Of a stretch of 64,000 bases of DNA, positions 43,799 to 53,775 are shown piece after piece. The stretch is from Blastocladiella emersonii ATCC 22665. Its lineage: Eukaryota > Blastocladiomycota > Blastocladiomycetes > Blastocladiales > Blastocladiaceae. The DNA lies in assembly GCA_025594325.1 (NCBI GenBank), contig JANHCV010000004.1, forward strand, positions 2,108,001 through 2,172,000, written 5' to 3'. The translations under genes were made by a program, and so were the position numbers. A model generated the notes under the pieces. That model did not search any database. It was given only the letters and a program-made list of their open reading frames with translations, and was not told the DNA's origin. Every line of letters begins with the position of its first letter. Positions within the stretch are counted from its first letter, which is position 1.

Positions 43799-44018
43799 GA
43801 GTCCGTTTGGTTCAGATCAGGTGGATCAGCTGAAAAAGTTGCCACGTTTCACCTCACCCCCGTTCATCTCAGCGGCCGTGCGAACCAAACGCCCCGCTGG
43901 ATGAACGCCCCTCCCCCCCCCCCCCGCAATAAAATCTTTCCCACCTCTTTGCAGCCGCACTTATTGCAACGAATCAACACCTAACCTCACGCATCGTGTT
44001 CTCGAGCCCTCAAACAAC

Positions 44019-45336
44019 ATGGGCAAGGGATACAACCGCAAGCTGCGCGGCCTCATGCTCACGGCCGCCCTCGCTCTCCTGCGACGTCTCGCTGCGCGCA
44101 ACGAGCGCCGCTCGTGGGAGCCTATCCGCACGTCCACGCTTTCTGGCGAGTCGTGGGTTCAAGAGCTGCTGACGTGCAACGGCAAAACGCGTTTTTCGGA
44201 AATCGCCCGTATGCCCCGCGAGACCTTCAAGGCCATCTGCCGCCTGTTCCGCGACCGTGGCCTTCTCACCGACGGCCGCGAGCTGTCCATCGAGGCGCGC
44301 TTCATGGTTTTTCTTGTCATGGCCGGCGAGGGCAGCACCAACCGCAACCTCAGGGAGCGGTTCCAAATTTCTGGCGAGACCGCGTCCAGGGTTCTGAAGC
44401 AGGTGCTCGACGCTCTGTACCGCCTGATGCCCGAGTTCATTGTCCAGCCGTCCGATTCTACGCCCGTGCATGAGCGCATCGCCCACGACCCGAAATACGC
44501 TCCGTTCCAGAACGCGGTCGGCGCGCTTGACGGAACGCACATCCCGTTTGTTGTGCCCGCCAAGCTTCACGACTCGTTCCGAAACCGCAAGGGGACCATC
44601 TCCTCAAATGTCCTCGCTGCCTGCGACTTTGACTTGAACTTCACCTACGTTCTCGCAGGGTGGGAGGGCAAGGCGCACGACTCGCGCGTGCTCTCGGACG
44701 CCTTCGCCCGTGGGTTCAAGATCCCCGCCGGCCGCTTCTACCTCGCCGACGGCGGCTACGCAAACCGCACGTCCATCATCGTGCCCTTCAGCGGCACCCG
44801 CTATCATCTTCGCGAGTTTGCCCGCGGCAAGGATGGGTACGTTCTCACTGCCATGACCATCACGTTGGCGCCATCTCATCTGCTTCACCAACGTACGTAG
44901 AGTTAAGAACCGCGAAGAGCTTTTCAATCTGCGTCACGCGTCGCTCCGCAACTCCATTGAGCATATCTTTGGCGTGCTCAAGAAGCGGTTCCGCGTCCTC
45001 TCGATTGGCGCGGCCTACCCAATCAAGACTCAAGTCAAGCTTGTGTACGCGCTCTGCACGCTGCACAACATGATCAACAAGTGGAACCAAGGCGGCAACG
45101 CCTTCTTTCGCGACGCCGAGACGGAGCTCCGGCGCGCGCGGGACGCGGCGCGTGAGGCGCCAGTACGTGGGCGCGAGCCCCTGGACGACGAGAACGAGGA
45201 GGACGACGAGGCCGCTGTCCTCGAGGCCTCGCTGGACGGAGCTCGTCAGCGCGGTATCTCGCTTCGGAACCGCGTCGCAAATGTTCTTTGGACCGAGTAC
45301 AGGCGCGTCATGGCCGCTCGTGGGACCCGTCTTTGA
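44019..45336 (+). CDS. PIF/Harbinger transposase (HARBI1-like, DDE_Tnp_4)
   Basis: Exons 44019-44836 and 44901-45336 (GTACGT...TAG intron of 64 nt) give 417 residues. An N-terminal helix-turn-helix-like region (ARFMVFLVMAGEGSTNRNLR, FQISGETASRVLKQVL) precedes the catalytic domain. Asp about 171 is in GALDGTHIPF, Asp about 244 in YLADGGYA and Glu about 293 in RNSIEHIFGVLKKRF, the complete DDE triad. The C-terminus is acidic and then basic. The enzyme cuts and pastes the surrounding element together with its Myb-like partner. No frameshift or stop was found. Confidence 0.93.
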
Positions 45337-45649
45337 AGGCGCGAAATAATTGTTGTACCCGCATGCATGCTGTAATATACTGATTTGTCAAGTACTATAA
45401 CGTTAGATAAGCGATTCCAGATGATTTGACGCGTCGCTGAGGTCAGAACGCATCGGTGGAGACGCGTCGATCAATCACGTGACGTGCGAGACACTTTGAG
45501 AACCACGCGTTTCTCAACGAGTCGCGTCATTTTCGAGCGAAGGGTAACGATTGAAGATACGATGGACACAAAGCCAGATGTATTGGACACAAATGGGCGA
45601 GAACAAGGCCAGGAAGCAACGCGAGGGGAGGGGGACATGTGCGAGAGAG

Positions 45650-46779
45650 CTACTGAATGAAAAACTCGAGGACGCGCTTGCGCTTCGATTCGGACACGGC
45701 CATGACGCGAAGCGCTTGATCCTCGGTCAGGCGGGTGGCGACGTCGATCTGGTACTCTTCATTGTCATTGTACGCGTCCTGGACCCATTCAAGTGCGGCG
45801 GTCAGAACGGGCTTGGAGTCGGCGGTCGCGACGCTCTGGAACACCTCCTTGATGCCCATGAGGAATTCCGAGTCCGAGAGGCGACGCGAGCTGCTGTCCG
45901 AAGTGCGGCTGCGCTTGCTGGCGGGGGCCGCGTCGTCTTGACCATCAACACCTTCCACGTCACCAGACTCCTTGCCGTCCTGCTCGAGGTGCGAGTACTT
46001 GCCGGTGGCGGTCGAGCTGCCCCACAGCATGTTGGCCTTCTTGTAGTACGGGAAGGGCTTGCAGCCCGCAGTCAGCTCCTCCTTGAGCTCTGCCTACAAT
46101 TGAAGCAGGCCAGGCGCTGTTAGCTCGCCGCGAGTTGACGCGTAACGATATTGAACAAACGTACCGAGAGATCGTTCCAGAACTCCTCTGGCACGTCGAC
46201 CGTGCACTCACCCTCATTCCAGGTGCAGCCGTTGCCCGAGTACGACAGAAGCCGTTTTACGGCGCGAAAACAAGTGCGAAGCTGGAGCCGAACGCTGACG
46301 TTGTTAGCGCTACGGTTGACGCGTGTCCGCAAGACAAAGCGTACGTATGTCACGCGGTTCTTGACCTGCTCCGCCGTAAACTGCATGTTGAACTCGTCCG
46401 ACAGGGCCTGGGCAATCGACACACGGTGCTGGGCCTTGAGCGTGTTGCTGTCGCCGAGCACGCCGTCGTCAGCGAGGTTGCAGAAGTGGTCGAGGAGGAA
46501 GTTGGTCGACGCGGAGCAGAAGGTGGCCTTGCCGCCGCTGGCCTTGCCACTGCTGGCCTTGCTGCCACTGGCCTTGCGCTTGCTTGGCTTGGCGATGGTC
46601 ACGGGCGGCAGCGGGTTGGTCGGCGTGACAGCAGCGTTGCCGTCGCTCCCAGCAGCGTCGTCATCTGCATCCTCGTCGCTATCGGCGGGCGGCGGCGGGA
46701 TTTCGGGCACGTTCTTGACGATCTCCTTGATGGACATGGCCGTATGGCCAGCGCGCTTTTTGCTTGACGGGGGAGCCAT
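45650..46779 (-). CDS. Harbinger-associated Myb/SANT-like DNA-binding protein
   Basis: Exons on the minus strand 46779-46345, 46281-46165 and 46093-45650 give 331 residues. After an acidic and Lys/Ser-rich N-terminus, residues about 90-210 form a Myb_DNA-bind_3/trihelix-type domain: TNFLLDHFCNLADDGVL, FTAEQVKNRVTYLRTCF, SYSGNGCTWNEG and, after intron 2, GCKPFPYYKKANMLWG. The first intron (63 nt, GTACGC...CCAG, CTAAC branch) is stop-free in frame; removing it restores the family spacing. In Harbinger elements this protein brings the transposase to the ends. The C-terminal helices are of unknown function. Confidence 0.85.
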
Positions 46780-47052
46780 TCTTTTTGGCTTTGAGGGAGG
46801 ACGGGGGAGAGAGAGCGAGTTACTTTGGAGGAAAACGGCGTTTATATAGGCCGGGGAGCACAGCCTGAAGGTTTCAGGGGCGAGCAGACGGGCGATTCAG
46901 CGACGAGGGTTCCATTCAGCTCACCCGGGGGTTGAACCAAACGCCGCGATGAACACGACGGGGTGAAAATGCCACGTTTCAGCTGGGTGAACACCGGACC
47001 GTGTAAAATCGATTGATCCACCTGATTCACCCCGGAACCAAACGGGCCCTTA

Positions 47053-47161
47053 AGTGGCCCTTCACGAGCCCGCGCTCTTGAATGCAGCGCACGCTCCCGC
47101 GGCTCACACGCTGGCCGACTTCAGCTCGTCTCCAATCCAAGCGGACGAGTGCGCAACATTA
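47053..47161 (-). repeat. Right arm of the palindrome, outer part
   Basis: 109 bp, exact reverse complement of 43361-43469, separated from the rest of its arm by the transposon. It ends 24 bp before the stop codon of the neighbouring receptor gene. Confidence 0.95.
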
Positions 47162-47185
47162 CATTCCTCAACGTTACGTGTATTC

Positions 47186-49003
47186 TCACTCGCCCGCCGC
47201 TCCTGTACCGGCGCCCATCGACATGGGTAACCACGGTGCGATGCGGCTGAGCACCTTGGCCGCCTCGCGCTGGAAGTTGCGGTCCATGTACAGAATGACA
47301 AGCGGATCAATAGTTGTGCTCGCGTTGATGCAAACCACGAACGCTACAGTTCCCATCATCAAGAGTCAGCACTCGCCGCCCAAAGCGTTCAGCACGTGAG
47401 CCACGCACCCTGATCGAGCCAGCTCAGCACGCGCATCCCAGACTCAAGCGCGTGGAACAAGTGCACAACGAAGAAGACCCAGGTGAGCAAGAACGCAGCG
47501 AAGACCGCCGCGCCGCGGCGGAGCAACAGCGCTTTGGCGCGGAGCAGGCGCAGCTCGTCCTTGCGCCGCGGCGTCTTTCTAGACCCGGTCGCAATCGCAG
47601 GTTTTGTGCTCGAGTTGAGGACTGCCACTGACAACGACGCAGAGACGCTGCCCGCGAGCTGCACGCGCGACGTGGCCGTGGACACGGGCGCCAAGTTGTA
47701 TCCCAGGGTACCGACATCACCCGTGGTCCTCGCCAGCGAAAGAAACTCGGCTTGCTGGGGGATGGGTACCAGTCCCGTGTCGCCGGCGCGTTGGTTTGCT
47801 CGTGGGGTCGTGTCGCCGCCGCTAGACGCACGCAGCATTGACAACAGCGTAGCTAAGCCGCTCAAAGCGCGCGGCATCGACAACGACGGCGTACCTGCAC
47901 CACTACCGCTGCCGCTTGCAGACTCTGAGTTGGAGGTGACTTCGATCGTGCTGGTACGACCAAGAGACTGCGAGACGGTGGAGCGGAACAGGTCGTGGAA
48001 GTTGGACAGCTGCGAGGCAATGGTACTCGACTTACGCATGCCGGTGGGCATGGGGCCGCCGGTGCTGCCACCACCACTGTGTTCCGTCGAAACGAGTCCG
48101 GCACCGAGCTGTTTGGACCGGTGCGCTTTAGCGCGGAGGAAGTTGATGCGCAGCTGGAGCACGATGCCAGCATACACGGCTACAAACTCTCGTGTCAGCA
48201 AGACATGACACGATCCGAATGTTTGCGCGTACCAATGATGACCACGACGTTGAGCAGGATCAAGACCTGGTCCACAATCGAGACGTAAAACATGTAGCCA
48301 ACGTTTCCGAAGCCAGGCGCGCAGTAGAGCCCAGAGTTGGAGATGATGGGTGTCGGACCAGCGATCCAGTGGAGCGCGGTGCTGAGCGCGGACATGGACC
48401 AGCCGATGGCGCCGGCGATCCATACGAAGCACAGTTTGACCTTGACGAGCAGGATGATGGCCACGAACCGCTCGAGCGATGTGAACAGCATGAGGAACAG
48501 GTTGCTACGCGAACGTACAGCGTTAGTAAGAGAGCGCACGATGGCCATGGCGAGTGGGTGACGGCGAGTACCTCGTGAGCATGAAAGTGTGCGTGCTTCC
48601 ATCAAACAGGCAGTGTACAAAGGCCCAGTCACGACGCGCGATGAAGGCCGTCTTTGTCACGAAGAGGAGGATGGCGTAGCAAAAGCTGTTGAAACTACGA
48701 GCCATCGCGGCGTCAGCACAGCGGCTCACCACGGCAGCCATGCGCATACCATAGCATCGATGAGAGCAAGTTGGCCGGATTGGACTTGTACCACCGCGAC
48801 GCGATAGCGACGTGGAGGAACATGGCGCCGCTGAGCACGCCAACGAGGGCCTGTGCCACGTTGACATAGTGATACGAGAGCGCTTCTTCAAGTGGCGTTG
48901 CAAAGTCGAGTGGCTGCCACTCGGCCAATGTCCGGTGCAACAGCACGCCAATGTCATCGGTAGTCCATTGCGGGTTCTGTGGTGGTCCAAGGGTTGGTAG
49001 CAT
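47186..49003 (-). CDS. Rhodopsin-like 7TM receptor, tandem copy A
   Basis: Exons on the minus strand 49003-48750, 48694-48572, 48504-48233, 48179-47409 and 47343-47186 give 525 residues. Seven hydrophobic segments are seen. TM1 lies at about 48-67 and TM2 at about 77-103. TM3 ends in LFTSLERFVAI, an E/DRY-like ERF; then come TM4 (FVWIAGAIGWSMSALS), TM5, TM6 (FAAFLLTWVFFVVHLFHAL) and TM7 with TTIDPLVILYMDRNF, like the NPxxY region followed by helix 8. A Ser-rich intracellular loop 3 of about 170 residues is likely regulatory. Such motifs belong to class A receptors that act through G proteins; the ligand is unknown. Compared with copy B it has one extra intron (48232-48180). Confidence 0.82.
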
Positions 49004-49641
49004 CTTAGTTTACATTCAACGGGAGCGAGAACAAGGCACGCCGAGGGACTACAGACCTGCGCGCATGTGTGATCCGAAGCGATGAAGATGTCTCGCACCA
49101 CGCAGGGGGCGCTGGCCGCGGACATCGGCGATCGAGAGCGTCGCGTTGCTTATGTCCGGCCATGACTCGTGAACTTGCGATCCGTGTTCGCGGCCATCAG
49201 GCCGCGACCATCGCCCGCCATGGCCACCGTTCGATTGTTCACGCGTAAACATGATCTGCGACCTCCTCAGCCAATGCTCCGGGAGAAGTAAACTAACGAG
49301 TTCTTTATATCAAGCACATGTGTTTTAAAGTCAAGCATCGTCCTTTGACTCTGAAGGTGGTCATGGCGAGCTCACCGCCAATACCGTCGCCTGCGCTAGT
49401 GCCTGCCGCTGCATCTGTGGCGGCAGCTGCTCGGTGGAAAGCGGATCGATGTGCTGATGCGGCCACGACGTTCCCGCCTGCAGCTAGCAGGACGAACAGC
49501 GATGGCCGTGTCCAACGGCCATGGTGGCGGCGGCCGCGGCCGCGGTCGCGAACTGGGTTGAGTGATTGAACGGTGTGGATAGCGAAAGGCAGGACGACAG
49601 GTGTGCAACAGGCAAAGTACATCAACGTAACGTGTGTATTC
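49004..49641. promoter_or_regulatory. Promoter region of receptor A
   Basis: About 640 bp upstream of copy A. Blocks are shared with the region upstream of copy B (GACATCGGCGATC, GGCCGCGACCATC, AAACTAAC followed by TTCTTT), so the duplication included 5' flanking DNA. No open frame here is convincing. Confidence 0.45.
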
Positions 49642-51351
49642 TCACTCGCCCGCCACTCCTGTGCCGGCGCCCGTCGACATGGGCAGCCACGGCGCAACGC
49701 GCTTGAGCACCTTGGCCGCCTCGCGCTGGAAGTTGCGGTCCATGTACAGGATGACGAGCGGGTCGATGGTCGTGCCCGCGCAGATGCAGAACACCATCGC
49801 TACAAGCCGTACAGTTAGCGTTAGTGTTCTCACTCCATGATCGTCGAGGAGGAGCAACGAAACGAACCTTGGTCGAGCCAGCTCGGCACGCGCGTGTTAG
49901 AGTCGAGCGCGTGGAACAGGTGCACGACAAAGAAGACCCACGTCAGCGAGAACGCGGCGAAGACGAGCACGCCGCGGCGGAGCAGCAGCGCCTCGGCGCG
50001 GAGCAGGCGCAGCTCGTCCTTGCGCCGTGCCGGTTTCTTAGAGACAGCGAGCCGCGGTCCCAAAACCAGCGCCGACGCGGATCCATTCGGGAGCTGCGCG
50101 CGCGACGTCGCCGCGGACGCGGGCGCCGACTCGGGACCCGGCCCGCCCGGTAGCGAGAGGAGCTCAGCCTGCTGCGCTGCCGGCGGTGGCACGTCGCCGA
50201 CGCGTCGATTCGGCCGCGGCGACGCGTCGCCCGCGCTCGAAGCGTGCGGCATTGCTGCCGGCGTGCCAGCCCCGCTCCCGCTGTGTGCCGCGCCGCTGCC
50301 GCTCGCGGACTCCGAGTCGGACGCGACCTCGGACGTGCTGAGCCCGACGACGGACCGCGAGATGGTGGAGCGGAACAGGTCGCGGAAGCTCGCGAGGTGC
50401 GAGACGACGGTGCTCGACTTGCGGATGCCCGTGGGTGCTGGAGGGCGGCTCCCGGCGCCGCCGCCGCCGCTGCCGCCGCCGTGGTCTGTCGACACGAGAC
50501 CCACGCCGAGCTGCTTGGAGCGGTTCGATTTCGCGCGGCGGAAGTTGGTGCGGAGCTGGACGATGATCCCGGCGTACACGGCGATGATGACCACGACGTT
50601 GAGCAGGATCAGGCACTGGTCAATGACCGTGACAATGAACATGTACCCGGCACGGCCGAACCCGGGCGCGCAGTAGAGCCCGGAGTTCGAGATGACGGGC
50701 GTCGGGCCAGCGATCCAGTGCAGCGCGGTGCTGAGCGCGGACATGGACCAGCCGATGGCGCCGGCGAACCACACGAGGTTCAGCTTGACCTTGACGAGCA
50801 GGATGATGGCCATGAACCGCTCGAGCGACGTGAACAGCATGAGGAACAGGTTGCTGCGCTAACGCGCGGCGTCGGTGAGTTGATCAAGCGGTGGCCATGG
50901 TCGATAAGGTGTACCTCGTGAGCATGAACGTGTGCGTGCTCCCGTCAAAGATGCAGTGCGCGAACGCCCACTCGCGGCGCGCGACGAACGCCGCCTTGGT
51001 CACAAATATGAGGACGGCGTAGCAGAAGCTGTTGAAGCTACGCCCGCGCGGCGTCAGCACGGTGGGCCACGGCACGGCGGCCACGGACAGCAGGTACCAT
51101 AGTAGCAGCGTGAGCAAGTTGGCCGGATTGGACCTGTACCACCGCGACCCGATCGCGACGTAGAGGAAGAATGCGCCGGCGAAGGCGCCAATTACGGCCT
51201 GCACCATGTTGACGTAGTAGTAGGGCATGGCCTCCTCGAGCGGCGTCGCAAAGTCGAGCGGCTGCCACTCGGCCAGCGTACGGTGCAGCAGCACGCCAAT
51301 GTCATCGGTGGTCCAGTGCGGGTTTCGTGGTGGTCCGAGTGTTGGTAGCAT
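49642..51351 (-). CDS. Rhodopsin-like 7TM receptor, tandem copy B
   Basis: Exons on the minus strand 51351-51098, 51037-50915, 50853-49868 and 49799-49642 give 506 residues. It is a close paralogue of copy A with the same N-terminus (MLPTLGPP, N-terminal TLAEWQPLDFATPLEEA). The seven TM segments include ERF at 137-139 (TSLERFMAI) and TTIDPLVILYMDRNF near 464-478. The long Ser/Gly/Pro-rich third intracellular loop has many possible phosphorylation sites, and the tail is short and ends GVAGE. Intron 1 (60 nt, GTACCT...GTAG) is in frame and stop-free; I remove it because copy A has a homologous 55-nt intron at the same place. Confidence 0.83.
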
Positions 51352-51686
51352 CGCAGTTTATCAAGCGGGTTTTGGGAGCGAGAATGGGGCGCGCGTTGCG
51401 GACAATAGACTTGCGCTCAATTGTGGGGCACAGTCGTAGACGCGTCTCGCTTCGAGCGGGAGACAAGCGGGCTCTCCGAGCCGTGGACATCGGCGATCAT
51501 GAGTCGTGTTGCTGATGTCCATGCACTGTCGTGCCGTGCCCATGGCTCGGTGGCCGCGACCATCAACCTCCGCGGCCACGCGTCAAACGCTCCAGCGTGA
51601 GCGCGATCTGCGGCCCGCGCCCGAGTCCAGGCTCAATTGGTGAAGTACAAACTAACCAATTCTTTTACATTCGCGAGCGCGTCACA
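51352..51686. promoter_or_regulatory. Promoter region of receptor B
   Basis: 335 bp with blocks shared with the promoter of copy A. They include GGACATCGGCGATC with a downstream GATGTCC, which could pair as an inverted repeat in copy B. No gene seen. Confidence 0.45.
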
Positions 51687-53744
51687 TCAATCCTCGTCCA
51701 TGGGCTCGGACGACGGTCCGGGCGACTCCATCGCCGACCCCGTCGCCTGCTGCTGCTGCTGTTGTGGCGGCTGCTGCTGCTCGGCGTAGAACGGCTGGAC
51801 ATGCTGCTGCGGGCCGGTGACGACGAGCGGGGACGCGGACTGGACCCAGCTGCCGCCGGCGGCGACGCCCTCGCCCGGCGGTGGCGGGACGAACGGGAGA
51901 TGTCCTGCGCCAGCGGCGACGGCGGCGGCGGCCGCGGACTGGGTGCCGTGGGCGAGCATGCCGCACGCGTCCGAGGCGAGGGCGAGGGCGCTGCGCAGGC
52001 GATCGGCCTCGGCGCGGAACATGCGGATCTGGGCGTCGAGCTGCTCGTTGTGGATCGCGAACCCCTGCGCCTTGGTCTCCATGAGCGTCAGCTGCTGCTT
52101 CTTGCGCTGGCGGCACTTCATGGCGGCTACACACGACGGGGCTCGAGGGGTCAGCACTGCTCGCTTTCGGACGCGGGATGAGCAAAACGTCGTACCCTTG
52201 CGGTTGCGCTCGAGAAACTCCTTGCGCTTCTCGTCGAGCGCCTCGTAGTCGACCTTGCGCTTGGTGTTGCCCTTCTTCTGCGGCGGCACGTACGGGATGT
52301 TCTCGAGCGCGAGCCGCGTGATATCGGTCGGCACCGTGAGCGGCACCGCCGGGATCTCGGTACTCATCCCCGCCCGCGTACTCGCGCGCGTGCTCGCCAT
52401 GGCCGCCGCGATCGCCGCCGCCGTCGATTCGGGGATGATGCTGGGGACCCGCACCGACGACGACGACGACGACGACGAGACGGCGGGCAGCGCGGATCCA
52501 GGTACTGGTGCGGGTGTCGCGCGGACCCGCACCGGCGACGTGGGCTCAGCGCTCGACCCGCCGTGCTGCTGCTGCTGCTGCTGCGACGCTGCTGCTGCTG
52601 CTGCCGCCGCCGCTACCGCGAGATCAGCAAACTCGCTGAACGGCATGGGCGTCGCCTGGTGGTGCTCGCCACTGCGGCTGCCGTCGGGCGGCGCCACGGA
52701 CGCGCCGCGCGGGTCCGACCCGACGACAGGTGCCGCGGCGAACGGCTGGTCCTGCGCCTGCTGCTGAGAAGGCGGCGGCGGCGGCGGCGGGTATCCCGCG
52801 TACGGGTAGCCCGGGTACGCGTGGCCAGGCAGCGGCGGCGGCGCATGCGCGTGGTAGCCCGGGTGGTACACCGCAGCACCGGCGTTCGGCTGTTGAGATG
52901 CTGGCGGAGCGGCGGCGGCGGTGGCGTAGTAGCCCGCGGGCGGGTACGCGTGGTAGCACGGGTACCCCTGGACCGGCGCGGGTGGCGGTGCGGGATGCCC
53001 GCCCGCGCGCATGGGCCACGGCTGGCCGGCCGTAGGCGGCGGCGGCGGCGGCGGCTGGAAGTACGGCACCGCCGCAGGAGCACCGCCGGGTGGCGGCGGG
53101 TGGTACGCGTAGTGCGCCGGGTACGGCGCGAACGCCGGCGCAGATGACATGGCGGGCGAGCCGAGGGGCGCGGGGACGGACCCGGACACGGTGCGCTCGC
53201 GCGGCGATGGCGCGGACGCGGGGTGCATGGCGGGCGACGACACGGCGGTCGCGGGATCGGCGGGCCGCATGGCCGGCGACGGCGCGTGGAACAGCTGCGT
53301 CGGCGGCGTCAAGTGTCGCGAGCCTGCGGGTGGAGACAGGATCGCGGGCGATCCACCTGCCGCCGCTGCTGCTGCCGCGGCGGCGGCAGTGTCGAGAATC
53401 CGGTCGTTGGACGCGCCCGCCGAGTGGCCGGTACTCTCCGACTCCTCGGGGACGGCCGAGAGTGGCGGCTGCGGGAGGACCGAGCGGCGGGGCGAGGTGC
53501 GCGTGCTGATGGGCGCGGGACCGCCAGATCGCGGCGGCGAGCCCGCGGAAATCGACGACGACTGCTGCTGCTGCTGCTCGAACGGCGGATCGGTGAGCAG
53601 ACTCACGATACCGGGCGTGAGGAGCGGCGCGCGGTTCGGGTTGGCGGCGGACTGGGCGGTGAGCGACGAGTAGATGGGGGTCGGGGTCGGGATCTGCGAG
53701 GCGATCTGGAGCAGCGACGACGAGGCACCGGACGCGGTGGCGGG

Positions 53745-53775
<31 letters not shown>

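Larger units (their letters stand above)
43799..47049 (+). mobile_element. Complete PIF/Harbinger DNA transposon
   Basis: 3251 bp. The left end GAGTCCGTTTGGTTC matches the reverse complement of the right end (GGGCCCGTTTGGTTC) at 13 of 15 positions, and both continue to TCAGGTGGATCA. It is flanked by TTA on each side (43796-43798, 47050-47052), the target duplication typical of PIF/Harbinger. Subterminal GAACCAAACG copies lie inside both ends. It carries the two genes expected of the superfamily, a DDE transposase and a Myb/SANT-like protein, placed tail to tail. Both frames are intact, so the element may be autonomous. Confidence 0.92.

Noticed and set aside
48523-49003. Receptor A as a frameshifted pseudogene
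   Set aside because: The apparent frameshift after SSMLW disappears when the 55-nt intron homologous to that of copy B is removed; the whole 525-residue frame is then intact.
50916-51351. Reading the first exon of receptor B straight through 51038-51097
   Set aside because: The 60-nt segment is open in frame, but copy A has stops and a frameshift there, and both copies carry GT...CTGAC...GTAG at matching positions, so it is better explained as an intron.
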